The notes under the pieces are model-generated. The model was not told where the DNA came from. It saw only the letters and a list, made by a program, of their open reading frames with translations, and searched no databases. Source: UMGS172 sp045546915 (GTDB lineage Bacteria > Bacillota > Clostridia > Oscillospirales > Acutalibacteraceae). Taken from it: DNA of 64,000 nt. The number at the start of each line of letters is the position of its first letter. Position 1 is the first letter of the stretch. The stretch is from assembly GCA_045546915.1 (NCBI GenBank), contig JAZQDU010000027.1, forward strand, positions 62,001 to 126,000, in the 5' to 3' direction. Positions 40,696-49,519 of this stretch are shown in pieces. The translations under genes were made by a program, and so were the position numbers.

Positions 40696-41073
40696 ATGGC
40701 ATCTGAGAAGATTGCAGCAATGATTGAAGAAATCAAAGCTCTTACCGTTCTTGAGCTTTCTGAGCTCGTACATGCAGTAGAAGAGGAGTTCGGCGTATCG
40801 GCAGCAGCAGCAGTAGCAGTAGCTGGCCCCGCAGCAGCAGCCGGCCCCGCAGCTGAGGAGAAAACCGAATTCGACGTTGTTCTTGCTGAGGCAGGCGCAG
40901 AGAAGATTAAGGTTATTAAGGTTGTTCGTGAGATTACCGGTCTCGGCCTTGCAGAAGCAAAGGCAGTTGTAGACGGCGCTCCCAAGACCGTTAAAGAAGC
41001 TGCAGCTAAAGAAGAAGCTGAAGAAATCAAGAAGAAACTTGAAGAAGTCGGCGCAAAAGTTGAGCTTAAGTAA
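40696..41073 (+). CDS. rplL: Ribosomal protein bL12 (L7/L12)
   Basis: A 125-residue stalk protein: N-terminal dimerisation domain (ELSELVHAVEEEFGVSA), an Ala/Pro/Gly hinge (about 37-55) and the conserved C-terminal factor-binding domain (FDVVLAEAGAEKIKVIKVVRE, ITGLGLAEAKAVVDGAPK). TTGGAGGAAATTAAA places the ATG at 40696. It ends the rplJL unit at a strong terminator. Confidence 0.97.
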   Translation: MASEKIAAMIEEIKALTVLELSELVHAVEEEFGVSAAAAVAVAGPAAAAGPAAEEKTEFDVVLAEAGAEKIKVIKVVREITGLGLAEAKAVVDGAPKTVKEAAAKEEAEEIKKKLEEVGAKVELK

Positions 41074-41086
41074 TTTAAGACTAACA

Positions 41087-41127
41087 AAAACCCTCCCGTT
41101 CATACGAACGGGAGGGTTTTATTTTTT
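41087..41127. terminator. Bidirectional terminator after rplL
   Basis: Perfect 15-bp arms (41087-41101 and 41106-41120) with an ATAC loop and T-run, serving rplL and the converging PBP gene. Confidence 0.95.
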
Positions 41128-42706
41128 ATTGCCCGTAAATTTCATTTATTTCACTTGATATGCTTTTAAAAATCGGTGCGCAGTCGTATGAGCCGGATTG
41201 AACATCCTCTTTGAGGATAACTATCACATAATCTGATGTACCACATTCTACAAACCCACAAAACCAACCGTTTAATATTTTACGGTTGCCGTCTTTCCAA
41301 CCCGTCTGTGCGGTACCGGTTTTACCACCTGCCAACACACCTTCTTGATATGCGGCTACACCCGTACCGTCTTTTAAGGCATATACAAGATAATCTTTTA
41401 TTTTATTAGCCGTAATTTGACTCATAGCCCTTGTAGGCAACGATTCGGGATACGGCTCATATATTCCGTTTTTAGTCACGCCCTCAACTATCGTAGGTAT
41501 CATATAACTGCCGTCATTTACGATGGCTGAATATAAATTTGATAATGCTATAGGTGTAAGCATAAGGTCGCCTTGACCAATAGACAAATTTATCAACGCT
41601 GCTGAAGAATCATTTAAAACATTCAAATTCGGCAAACTACCGCTTTGAGTAATTATTCCTCCGCCAAGGTCAAAACTTTTTCCAAATCGCAACGCCTCGG
41701 CAGATGAATATAAAGCATTAGCACCTACTTCTCCGGAAAGCGTATAAAAGTAAGTGTTACAAGATACACCAATAGCACTTCTCATATCAACCTGACCATG
41801 CCCTGCAATATGATTACACTTAAACAATATACCTTTATGGGTTATGCTTCCGGTACAGTTATATCCATAACCTTCAAAGCCTTTCTCAATAGCGGCGGCA
41901 GCAACACACGGTTTAAACACCGAGCCGACATTATACGGATAAAGTGCACGATTAATAAGAGGCGATTCCTTTGACTCAAGATATTGTGCTATCATATTTG
42001 GGTCGAAAGACGGTCTACTCACCATTGCTTTTATTTTACCGCTTTGAGCCTCGACCACCACAGCGGCACCTCGTGTAACCGGTAACATCGCCGCTTCGAC
42101 AACTTTTTGAATTTTGGCATCAATCGTAAGCGTCACTGAGTTGCCTTGACTGTTAGATATATTGTACCCTTCGCCTATCAACATTCTGCCTGCGGTGTCG
42201 GTGATATAGGTAACGGTTAATGGATTACCTTTTAAAACCTCATCGAAGCCTTTTTCAATGCCCGAAATTCCGTTCCCGTCCTTGTCGGTGTATCCGATAA
42301 CGTGATTTAATATGCCTGAATACCGCTTGTTTACACTCAAAACAGCAACTGCGTTACTGCTCCCGTGATACGGCATTTCAAGTATAACAGGATTACCCTT
42401 TGAAAGCCTTTCCATCGCCGATTGAAGTTGCTCACCGCTTAACATTTCGGTAAGTGCAAAAGCCCCCTGCTCACACGGAAAGACTACCGTAACATCCTTT
42501 TGTTCTACATCAGTAAGCAAAACACCGTTGCAATCATATATGATACCACGATTTGCACTGACTGTGACTCTTCTTTGTGACTGCGATATTGCCGTCTGTT
42601 TTAAATCGCTGTCAACCGCGATTATAGCAACCCTTATACCGCAAACCGACAACAAAAGAAGCAAGCACACAAAACAAGTTAACATTCTTTTATGATATCC
42701 GGACAA
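41126..42706 (-). CDS. Class B penicillin-binding protein (transpeptidase, PbpA/SpoVD-like)
   Basis: A membrane-anchored transpeptidase of about 526 residues: one N-terminal helix (CFVCLLLLLSVCGIRVAII), a dimerisation-like domain, and a penicillin-binding domain with active-site SVFK (SxxK), SCN (SxN) and KTGTAQTG. No PASTA domains are present. It cross-links peptidoglycan outside the cell. The ATG at 42733 lies in the loop of a terminator hairpin and lacks a site. The TTG at 42706 has AAAGGGTGA six bases upstream and is preferred; an ATG at 42685 is a third option. It may depend on read-through from the upstream thyX-U32 run. Confidence 0.9.
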   Translation of the reverse strand: MSGYHKRMLTCFVCLLLLLSVCGIRVAIIAVDSDLKQTAISQSQRRVTVSANRGIIYDCNGVLLTDVEQKDVTVVFPCEQGAFALTEMLSGEQLQSAMERLSKGNPVILEMPYHGSSNAVAVLSVNKRYSGILNHVIGYTDKDGNGISGIEKGFDEVLKGNPLTVTYITDTAGRMLIGEGYNISNSQGNSVTLTIDAKIQKVVEAAMLPVTRGAAVVVEAQSGKIKAMVSRPSFDPNMIAQYLESKESPLINRALYPYNVGSVFKPCVAAAAIEKGFEGYGYNCTGSITHKGILFKCNHIAGHGQVDMRSAIGVSCNTYFYTLSGEVGANALYSSAEALRFGKSFDLGGGIITQSGSLPNLNVLNDSSAALINLSIGQGDLMLTPIALSNLYSAIVNDGSYMIPTIVEGVTKNGIYEPYPESLPTRAMSQITANKIKDYLVYALKDGTGVAAYQEGVLAGGKTGTAQTGWKDGNRKILNGWFCGFVECGTSDYVIVILKEDVQSGSYDCAPIFKSISSEINEIYGQ

Positions 42707-42747
42707 AAAAATCACCCTTTGTATTTTTGGCATAAAGGGTGATTTTT
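42704..42747 (-). terminator. Terminator of the thyX-U32 operon, overlapping the PBP ribosome-binding site
   Basis: Arms 42707-42720 and 42734-42747 (14 bp, core AATCACCCTTT) with a 13-base loop; on the minus strand seven T residues follow. Its 3' arm contains the AAAGGGTGA site of the PBP gene. Confidence 0.85.
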
Positions 42748-42754
42748 ATAACAT

Positions 42755-43984
42755 TTATTCAGTTTTCATACGAAGCAAAGAGCCTTCTTTTAAAGGTCTC
42801 TCAAAAGGTATTTTCACCGTCATGGTCGGGTGAGGTGCAGAATCAATAGCCTCATCTTTACTGTTATACATTTGGTCTGCCTTAATAATAAACGGTGCCG
42901 AATAAGGCTCTAAGCAGTCAAGTTCCTGCCCTTTTAAAAACTTGTTTTTAAGTTCCAACAAGATTTTACCGTCTTCATACCCTGTTACAATACCGGCTAC
43001 AGAATAATCCCTTTGATAACCCGCATTTAAATAAGTTTGCGCATTGTCAGGGCGTCCGTAATAAAAACCGGTCGAATAATTGCGGTGACTGATTTTGTTA
43101 AGTTCTTCAGTGACCCATGAAGGAATAGGCTCACTGGGATTTTTAAAAAAAGCATCGATTGCACCGCGATAAGCGTTGGCCGTAACGGCGGTATAATAAT
43201 GCGACTTGGCTCTGCCCTCAATTTTAAGGCTGTAAACACCTGCTTTTAGCATGTCGCCAATGTGCTCTGCCATGCAAAGGTCATCAGCGTTTAAAATGTA
43301 AGTACCTTTATCAGTCTCGGTTATGTCAAAATACTGCCCCGGACGTTTTTCCTCCATAAGCGAATAACTCCATCGGCACGACTGTGCGCAATCACCTCGA
43401 TTAGCATCTCTGCCCGTCATATAAGAAGATAGCAAGCACCTTGCCGAAAAAGAAACGCACATAGCACCATGCACAAATGCTTCAATGTCCAGGTCTTGCG
43501 GTGTTTTTGCTCTTATTTCGGCAATTTCCGGAAGCGACAATTCACGTGCAACAACAACACGTTTTGCACCCATATCGTAAAAAGCATTTGCCGTAACGTA
43601 ATTAACTATGCCCGATTGTACCGACACGTGTAATTCGCATTTTGGAGCATATTTTTTTACAAGCCCCATCGTGCCAATATCAGACGCTATAATACCGTCA
43701 ACGCCAATATCATTAAGCATTTCCAAAAAGGCGGGTAACCGAGGCATTTCGGCGTTATGCGGCAGAGTGTTGCAGGTGACAAAAACTTTAACGTTGCGGT
43801 CATGAGCGTATTTAACACCTTCGCGCAAATCTGCCTCACCAAAATTGGTTGCAGCGGTACGCATACCGAATTCTTCGCCTGCAAGATATACGGCATCTGC
43901 GCCAAAATCAACTGCCGCTTTAAGTCTTATAATATCGCCTGCAGGACAAAGCAGTTCAGGTCGGCGAATACTTGAATTTATCAT
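42755..43984 (-). CDS. U32 family peptidase-like protein, TrhP-type (tRNA hydroxylation)
   Basis: A 409-residue TIM-barrel U32 protein: RPELLCPAGD near the N-terminus, GADAVYLAGEEFGMR, and the four-cysteine iron-sulfur segment MCVSFSARCLLSS followed by GDCAQSCRWSY near residues 180-208, then LKIEGRAKSHYY. Rather than peptidases, many of these are prephenate-dependent RNA hydroxylases (TrhP/RlhA); in B. subtilis yrrN-yrrO lie beside mltG (yrrL), as here. The ATG at 43984 overlaps the mltG stop by four bases. A terminator follows. The tRNA role is inferred from family and context. Confidence 0.85.
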   Translation of the reverse strand: MINSSIRRPELLCPAGDIIRLKAAVDFGADAVYLAGEEFGMRTAATNFGEADLREGVKYAHDRNVKVFVTCNTLPHNAEMPRLPAFLEMLNDIGVDGIIASDIGTMGLVKKYAPKCELHVSVQSGIVNYVTANAFYDMGAKRVVVARELSLPEIAEIRAKTPQDLDIEAFVHGAMCVSFSARCLLSSYMTGRDANRGDCAQSCRWSYSLMEEKRPGQYFDITETDKGTYILNADDLCMAEHIGDMLKAGVYSLKIEGRAKSHYYTAVTANAYRGAIDAFFKNPSEPIPSWVTEELNKISHRNYSTGFYYGRPDNAQTYLNAGYQRDYSVAGIVTGYEDGKILLELKNKFLKGQELDCLEPYSAPFIIKADQMYNSKDEAIDSAPHPTMTVKIPFERPLKEGSLLRMKTE

Positions 43985-45423
43985 GCCCAGAGACCTTTCC
44001 TTTTAAGATTAAGTATTGTATTACTGTGTTCAGTTAAAGTATTGTTAAAATAGAAATTCATATCCTTATCGGTAACGAAATAATATGCCTTGCATTTTTC
44101 ATCCGGGTATAAAGCGGCGTTTATCGAATCAAGGCTCGGCGAACAATATGCACCCGGAGCAAGACCGCTTATCTTATATGTATCGTAACGGTCGGTATTA
44201 TATGGATAGTCACTCGTTGGATTGGATTGAAGTTTTGGGTAATCTTTGCTCTTCAATCGATTCTGGAACACCGCAGAAACCTTCTGCTTATCAGGATAAT
44301 CGGCAACGCTTGCCTCCATTTCAACCATTGATGCTATGGTTAAAACTTCGTTCATGGAATAACCCATCTCTTTAGCTCTTTCATACATTTCGGGTGTAAA
44401 CTTTTTATCCATATTCTGCAACATTTTTTTAATTGCCTGCTCGGCACCTGTTTTATCATTGGTTGCATATAGTTCATATGTATCAGGAAACAGGAACCCT
44501 TCAAGTATATAATGCACACCGTCAGCCTGAGTTTTCAACTCATCCATGAACGAGACATTATATTTTGAAAACGTTGCCTCATTTACCGCCTCTTTAAATT
44601 GTGCAACGGTACAGATTTTATTTTCTTCTAAAATTTCGGCAATTTCATCTACATTTAATCCCTCAGGGATCGTGACCTTGACCGATGCAGCAATTGCACC
44701 TTTTTTTGCAAGCGTTTCGGCTATATCCTCATAACTGTCCTGCTTGGTAAAATAATAAATGCCATGTTTAAACTTTTTATCCTGACCGCTTTGTCTTGCA
44801 TAAAAGCGGAAGAAAAGCGGACTGTCAATAATCCCCGCTTCTTTAAGGGTTTGGGCAATTTCTTTAGTGCCTGCGCCCTCTTCAATGACAACTTCAATCT
44901 CTACGGTTGCGTCGTCATCAAGCCCTACACCAAGATAATCCATTCCAAAATGCATTATACCCAACGCTGCCGAAACGGATATAACAAGAATCAACACCAT
45001 CCACACAACTGCCAAAAGGCAACTTTTACCTGTTGACTGTTTTTTTGCTTTTTTCTTGTTTGGGACGGTCTTGGGCTCGGTCGGTATAACCATACCATCT
45101 GCTTCGGTACTGTCAATAAAAAAGTCTTTTCCTATAACAAAGTCATCACTTAAATTGCGGTCATCAAGGTTGCCGTCAACATCAGGTTCCTTTGATAAAC
45201 CGTCAAAAAATTCAATACTTCCTTTGTTCTGCTCAAACTCAGTATCTTCTAACGAAATATCATACTCGGAAAAAGCATTTATGTCATAATTATTATCGGC
45301 AGCGGTTTTTGAAAAACCGTTCAAATCAAATTCTTCTTGGGTGCCAGATGCAGTTTTATTCAATTCGCCGTTGTTATTGCCACTTGCGAATTCACCAAAT
45401 TTGAAACCGTTATTATCCATCAT
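43981..45423 (-). CDS. mltG: Endolytic transglycosylase MltG
   Basis: A 480-residue bitopic membrane protein that cuts nascent glycan strands. The N-terminal 135 residues are cytoplasmic, acidic and low-complexity (many Asn, Asp, Glu), ending in a KKKAKK patch; the membrane helix spans about 137-160. The extracellular part holds a LysM-like subdomain and the YceG domain with FLFPDTYEL, TIASMVEMEA (catalytic Glu) and LQSNPTSDY. The two ATGs at 45423 and 45420 both follow AAAGGAAA. It overlaps the U32 gene by four bases and is preceded by the MTHFS gene. Confidence 0.93.
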   Translation of the reverse strand: MMDNNGFKFGEFASGNNNGELNKTASGTQEEFDLNGFSKTAADNNYDINAFSEYDISLEDTEFEQNKGSIEFFDGLSKEPDVDGNLDDRNLSDDFVIGKDFFIDSTEADGMVIPTEPKTVPNKKKAKKQSTGKSCLLAVVWMVLILVISVSAALGIMHFGMDYLGVGLDDDATVEIEVVIEEGAGTKEIAQTLKEAGIIDSPLFFRFYARQSGQDKKFKHGIYYFTKQDSYEDIAETLAKKGAIAASVKVTIPEGLNVDEIAEILEENKICTVAQFKEAVNEATFSKYNVSFMDELKTQADGVHYILEGFLFPDTYELYATNDKTGAEQAIKKMLQNMDKKFTPEMYERAKEMGYSMNEVLTIASMVEMEASVADYPDKQKVSAVFQNRLKSKDYPKLQSNPTSDYPYNTDRYDTYKISGLAPGAYCSPSLDSINAALYPDEKCKAYYFVTDKDMNFYFNNTLTEHSNTILNLKRKGLWA

Positions 45424-45440
45424 GTTTTTCCTTTCGTAAA

Positions 45441-46064
45441 TTATCTGACTCTTAAAAAACTCTTTCTGTCCTCACGACGACGCGCGCTTACATCTTTTAT
45501 CCATTTTTCGGTTACCACGACATCAACAGGACGGTCAAATCGTCCGTGATACATATGACGCCGTATATCCGACGTGTAGCATATACCCGCACATGCACCT
45601 GTAAACTTTGACATATAGCGGTCGTAATAACCTTTGCCGTATCCCAAGCGAAAACCGAGATAGTCAATCGAAAGAGCCGGTAAAAGCATAAGACACCCGT
45701 TAAAATCCGTCACAGTAGGAAGTGACTCGTCCGGCTCAGGCACGTTAAAGGTTCCGGGTTTTAAATCATCAAACGAGGTTATGTAATGAAAATCCATAAA
45801 CCTTGTCCCCGGAATACACCTCGGAACCGCCACCTTTTTGCCGTCATTCCACGCACCTTTAATAATTTCATAGGTGTCAACCTCTATTGCCGTCGAAACG
45901 TATACCATAATCGTTTTGGCGGAACGGTATTGATACAGTTTAAAAACATTGCGGGCAACTAAACTGTCAAGTTTGCTCTTTTCCTCAGAAGGCATATTTC
46001 TACGCTCATTTTTTATGCTCTCCCGCAGTTCGTTTTTATACTGTCTTATGTCTATCGGTCGCAT
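45441..46064 (-). CDS. 5-formyltetrahydrofolate cyclo-ligase
   Basis: Converts 5-formyl-THF to 5,10-methenyl-THF with ATP, returning folate to the one-carbon pool. The 207-residue protein shows KNELRESIKNERRNM at the start, YVSTAIEVDT, and the signature GFRLGYGKGYYDRYM near 135-149. It overlaps the preceding DJ-1 gene by 13 bases. Its position in an operon with thyX is sensible, as ThyX consumes methylene-THF. Confidence 0.92.
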   Translation of the reverse strand: MRPIDIRQYKNELRESIKNERRNMPSEEKSKLDSLVARNVFKLYQYRSAKTIMVYVSTAIEVDTYEIIKGAWNDGKKVAVPRCIPGTRFMDFHYITSFDDLKPGTFNVPEPDESLPTVTDFNGCLMLLPALSIDYLGFRLGYGKGYYDRYMSKFTGACAGICYTSDIRRHMYHGRFDRPVDVVVTEKWIKDVSARRREDRKSFLRVR

Positions 46065-46597
46065 AGTATTGTTTTGGCTAAATGCTTCGAAGAAGCCTCG
46101 CCGTCAATATATTTTATTATTTCTAAACCAAACTTTACGGCAGCACCTGCTCCGCAAGCCGTAATAATATTACCGTCGGTCATTACTGCGTCGGGACAAA
46201 CAGTAGCACCGAGCAGTTGCTCCTCAAATCCCGGGAAGCAAACCGCTTTTTTACCGTCTAAAATACCCTTATGGCCCAAAATGGACGGTGCTGCACAAAT
46301 TGCTGCAATTAAGCGGCCGTTTTGATTGCAATAATCAATAAATTTTTGCACTGCCGCCGACTTTTCGAGGTTAAGTGTACCCGGCATACCGCCAGGAAGT
46401 ATAATACCCTCACAGTCGTTATCGGGGCCTATCTCGCAGTCTATAACGTCACACACTACAGGGATTTGATGTGCTCCGGTTACTACTTTTGAACCCACGC
46501 CCACAGTATAAATTTCTACTTCAGCCCTTCTTATCAGGTCAAGCGGTGCTATGGCTTCGGTTTCTTCAAAACCTGATGCCAAAAACATATAGTACAT
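46052..46597 (-). CDS. DJ-1/PfpI family protein (YajL-like)
   Basis: A 181-residue flavodoxin-like DJ-1 protein. FLASGFEETEAIAPLDLIRRA near the N-terminus, quoted as the family start, contains the conserved Glu near residue 12; LPGGMPG and the nucleophile elbow AAICAAPS (Cys near 99) complete the site. DJ-1 homologues are ascribed glyoxalase, deglycase or redox-sensing roles; the exact one is not inferable. AAGGAGAAAT precedes the ATG at 46597. It lies between tmk and the MTHFS gene in the same transcript. Confidence 0.9.
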   Translation of the reverse strand: MYYMFLASGFEETEAIAPLDLIRRAEVEIYTVGVGSKVVTGAHQIPVVCDVIDCEIGPDNDCEGIILPGGMPGTLNLEKSAAVQKFIDYCNQNGRLIAAICAAPSILGHKGILDGKKAVCFPGFEEQLLGATVCPDAVMTDGNIITACGAGAAVKFGLEIIKYIDGEASSKHLAKTILCDR

Positions 46598-46609
46598 TTT
46601 ATTTCTCCT

Positions 46610-47275
46610 TTATTCTATAGCCTCGACAACCGCCGATAAAATTTCCTCTGATATTTCCTCAATGCTACGCGGTTTTCCGCCTTCAGCACAGGAAATTACC
46701 CTCCAACCGCACTTTTCTGCGGCATATTTAGCCGCTTTTCGGCAGGAGTTCAAATAATCTCTGTCTTTTTCGTGGATATCTCTTTTTGACTCGTCACCTT
46801 TATATCGCGAACTCATAAGAGCCGACGAAACTTCAGTCGGCATATCAAGAAAAATTACGAGGTCCGGCTTTGGAATAGAAGTCTTTTTATATTCGGTTTC
46901 ATAAAGCCAAGCCAAATACTCTTCCCACTGGCTTTCGGGTAATTTAGCCATTTGATGATATGCATTCGACTCAACATATCTGCCCGAAATAACAACCCCG
47001 CCGTTTTCGTAATATTCACTCCAATGGCGTTTGTAACTTGCGTATCGGTCAACTGCATAAAAAAGCGATGCTGCATAGGCATTGACCGAATCAGGCTTAT
47101 TACCAAACTCGCCTTTAAGATACATCCTTACAAGTGTACTCGAAGGGTCTTCATAATCGGGGAATGAAATAAGTTTAGATTCTACACTTAAATTTTTAAG
47201 TTTTTCGGGTAAAAGTTCAACCTGCGTTGTCTTTCCGCTTCCGTCAAGACCTTCTATAACAATAAGTTTTCCCAT
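46610..47275 (-). CDS. tmk: Thymidylate kinase
   Basis: Phosphorylates dTMP to dTDP. The 221-residue P-loop kinase has EGLDGSGKTT at residues 8-17, FPDYEDPSS, SGRYVESNAYHQM (the DRY/DRF-type motif here with R-Y) and IFLDMPTE. The lid helix region near 165-175 is rich in Lys and Arg. AAAGGAATCTTTT precedes the ATG at 47275. Placed 18 bases after thyX, it completes dTTP synthesis from dUMP with a nucleoside diphosphate kinase encoded elsewhere. Confidence 0.9.
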   Translation of the reverse strand: MGKLIVIEGLDGSGKTTQVELLPEKLKNLSVESKLISFPDYEDPSSTLVRMYLKGEFGNKPDSVNAYAASLFYAVDRYASYKRHWSEYYENGGVVISGRYVESNAYHQMAKLPESQWEEYLAWLYETEYKKTSIPKPDLVIFLDMPTEVSSALMSSRYKGDESKRDIHEKDRDYLNSCRKAAKYAAEKCGWRVISCAEGGKPRSIEEISEEILSAVVEAIE

Positions 47276-47293
47276 AAAAGATTCCTTTTTAAA

Positions 47294-48052
47294 TTATTTT
47301 GCAGTATAGCGTTCACGCATTTCTTTAATTTTGCCACAGGTCATCTTACCCTCAGGACACGGTCCGGTAAGACAAGCAGGACCGGCATTTTTAAAGAGAT
47401 TAGGCGACGCCTCGCGACAGAGTTTAAGCATTTCTGAAGCAAGTTCCCTAATTTCCCACTGAGCACGATTACAGCAACGGTGACGGAAGAAGTTATGTAA
47501 ACTTCTTGCATTCATGGTAACTATCATTTTAGTATCGCACGCATTAGGCAAAACAAAGCGGGCGTCCTCTATTGCTTTTTTTTCGGCTGCACGGTCGGCA
47601 GACTTCTCATCCATTCCGCCGTCCATCATATCCTTTTTATGTTTGGATTTAAGTATGTCGGTCAAACGGTCGTAATACTCCTGGTCTTTTTCCATCGCCT
47701 CAATAAAAAGTGCTTTGGCTTCAAGGTCGTTTTCAATTTCAGGCGGTGTAACATACTCAAACTGAGCCTCGGCAACATAACGTTGGCTCTGTACCGAAAA
47801 CGAGGCAATTCTGTGCCTTGTAATCTGTGCTAAAAGTGCACGTGAAACACCCTCTATACCAAATGTAAACGAAGCGTGTTCAATAGGACTTTCATGGCCT
47901 ATTTCAGACAACATATCAACAAACGCCGCTGTTTTTTCGGGGGTAAGTTTTTCCCTTACATCATCAATAGTTGCTCCCGAATAGCAAAGCCTTGCCGCCG
48001 ATGCTACGGTGAGTTCAGGATTGGGTGTATGGGCAAGAAGTGTTACTTTCAT
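47294..48052 (-). CDS. thyX: Flavin-dependent thymidylate synthase
   Basis: Methylates dUMP using methylene-THF and FADH2/NADPH, replacing ThyA. The ThyX motif RHRIASFSVQSQRY (RHRxxSxxxxSQRY variant) is clear near residues 79-92, with ESPIEHASFTF before it and RSLHNFFRHRCCNRAQWEIR after. Length is 252 residues, with a cysteine-rich tail (CLTGPCPEGKMTCGK). GAAAGGTGACGAG puts the start at the ATG at 48052, three codons inside the longest frame. It heads the thyX-tmk-DJ-1-MTHFS-mltG-U32 operon. Confidence 0.96.
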   Translation of the reverse strand: MKVTLLAHTPNPELTVASAARLCYSGATIDDVREKLTPEKTAAFVDMLSEIGHESPIEHASFTFGIEGVSRALLAQITRHRIASFSVQSQRYVAEAQFEYVTPPEIENDLEAKALFIEAMEKDQEYYDRLTDILKSKHKKDMMDGGMDEKSADRAAEKKAIEDARFVLPNACDTKMIVTMNARSLHNFFRHRCCNRAQWEIRELASEMLKLCREASPNLFKNAGPACLTGPCPEGKMTCGKIKEMRERYTAK

Positions 48053-48110
48053 ACTCGTCACCTTTCATTTTAAGCAGACATAAATATCCACCATATATAC
48101 TAGTAATCAT

Positions 48111-48139
48111 ATTATACCAAACACATTATCTTTTGGCAA
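48111..48139 (-). promoter_or_regulatory. Promoter of the thyX operon
   Basis: On the minus strand, TTGCCA (48134-48139), 17-base spacer, perfect TATAAT (48111-48116). Confidence 0.8.
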
Positions 48140-48282
48140 TAATTAAATAACAGAAACTTGCATTTTTTGCATTAACATACCTTTGCAAAAACAAATTTCT
48201 ACAAAACTGTGCTTATCGTATTAAAAAAGCGCAAAATAATTTAAAATTTGTTAAAAAAACACTTTTCTAAATGGAATATTTG

Positions 48283-48291
48283 TGATATTAT
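48283..48291 (+). promoter_or_regulatory. Extended -10 promoter of prs
   Basis: TG-A-TATTAT at 48283-48291 is an extended -10; the -35 region (TTTTCT near 48263) is poor. A small hairpin TGGTGT/ACACCA (about 48309-48322) follows in the leader. Confidence 0.45.
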
Positions 48292-48343
48292 AGGGATGTA
48301 CTATTCTGGTGTAAACACCAAAAGATTTTGCGGAGGAATTATA

Positions 48344-49471
48344 ATGTCAACTGTCATCAACAAACATTCACCGTACGGGGATTTGGCAATTATTGCCATG
48401 AAAGGTTGCGAGGAATTTGCCTCTAAGGTAGACTACTACCTTATGCAATGGAGAGGTATGCCTGAAGAGCACACCTATGTTGTAGAGCCTCAGTGCCCCC
48501 GCTTCGGCACCGGCGAAGCAAAAGGTCTTATAAATCATACTGCACGCGGTTTGGATGTCTTTATCATTTGCGATTGCTTCAACTACGGCGTGACCTATAA
48601 AATGTATGGTCAAACTGTTCCCATGAGTCCTGATGACCATTTTCAGGATTTAAAACGTGTTATTGCGGCTTTGGGCGGAAAAGCCAGAAGAATTACTGTT
48701 ATTATGCCTATGCTTTATGAAGGAAGACAGCATCGCCGTTCTGCACGTGAATCGTTAGACTGCGCTATGGCTTTACAAGAACTCACTGCAATGGGTGTTA
48801 AAAACATCATCACTTTTGATGCTCACGACCCCAGAATTTGTAATGCAATACCTCTTGGCGGTTTTGACAACGTTCAACCTACATATCAGATGATAAAATC
48901 GTTACTCCGCACCGTTCCCGATGTTAAAATCGACCGCGACCATCTTATGATAGTTGCCCCCGACGAAGGTGCTATGTCTCGTTGCATTTACTACTCGTCA
49001 GTTTTGGGTGTTGAACTCGGTATGTTCTACAAACGCAGAAATTACTCTATTGTTGTCAACGGACGCAACCCCATCGAAGCACATGAATTCTTAGGCAACG
49101 ACGTTGAAGGTAAAGACCTTATTATCGTTGATGATATGATTTCTTCGGGCGATTCCTTGCTTGATATTGCCGCTCAGTTAAAGGCTAAAAAGTGTAACCG
49201 CGTATTCGCATTTACTACTTTCGGTCTTTTTGTTGAAGGATATGATAAGTTTGACCAGTTCTACAAAGATGGTCTTATTGATAAGATTTTCACCACAAAC
49301 TTGGTTTACGGCACCGAAGAACTTATGAGCAAAGAATGGTATCAAAGAGTTGATATGTCGAAATACGTTGCATATCTTGTTGATACTATCAACTATGATA
49401 ACTCAATTAGTTCGTTGCTCAACCCCATTGACCGAATTAAAGCCGTTATTGAAAAATACAACGCAAAATAA
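48344..49471 (+). CDS. prs: Ribose-phosphate diphosphokinase (long clostridial form)
   Basis: Makes PRPP from ribose 5-phosphate and ATP for nucleotide, His and Trp synthesis. The 375-residue length exceeds the 310-320 of classical Prs but matches a longer clostridial subgroup. Visible motifs: MPMLYEGRQHRRSARESLDCAM (flexible-loop region, in part), FDAHDPRICNAIP, and the PRPP-binding DLIIVDDMISSGDSL near 265-279. GCGGAGGAATTAT places the ATG at 48344; the upstream frame to 48248 crosses the promoter. It is monocistronic with a strong terminator. Confidence 0.93.
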   Translation: MSTVINKHSPYGDLAIIAMKGCEEFASKVDYYLMQWRGMPEEHTYVVEPQCPRFGTGEAKGLINHTARGLDVFIICDCFNYGVTYKMYGQTVPMSPDDHFQDLKRVIAALGGKARRITVIMPMLYEGRQHRRSARESLDCAMALQELTAMGVKNIITFDAHDPRICNAIPLGGFDNVQPTYQMIKSLLRTVPDVKIDRDHLMIVAPDEGAMSRCIYYSSVLGVELGMFYKRRNYSIVVNGRNPIEAHEFLGNDVEGKDLIIVDDMISSGDSLLDIAAQLKAKKCNRVFAFTTFGLFVEGYDKFDQFYKDGLIDKIFTTNLVYGTEELMSKEWYQRVDMSKYVAYLVDTINYDNSISSLLNPIDRIKAVIEKYNAK

Positions 49472-49478
49472 ACTAAAC

Positions 49479-49508
49479 AAAAAGACCGACATTCTGTCGG
49501 TCTTTTTT
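49479..49508. terminator. Bidirectional terminator after prs
   Basis: Arms AAAAAGACCGAC/GTCGGTCTTTTT with ATTCT loop, between prs and the converging DUF1846 gene. Confidence 0.93.
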
Positions 49509-49519
49509 ATTTTAAAAAT

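Noticed and set aside
42721..42733. ATG at 42733 as the PBP start
   Set aside because: It lies in the terminator loop, has no Shine-Dalgarno sequence, and better sites exist downstream.
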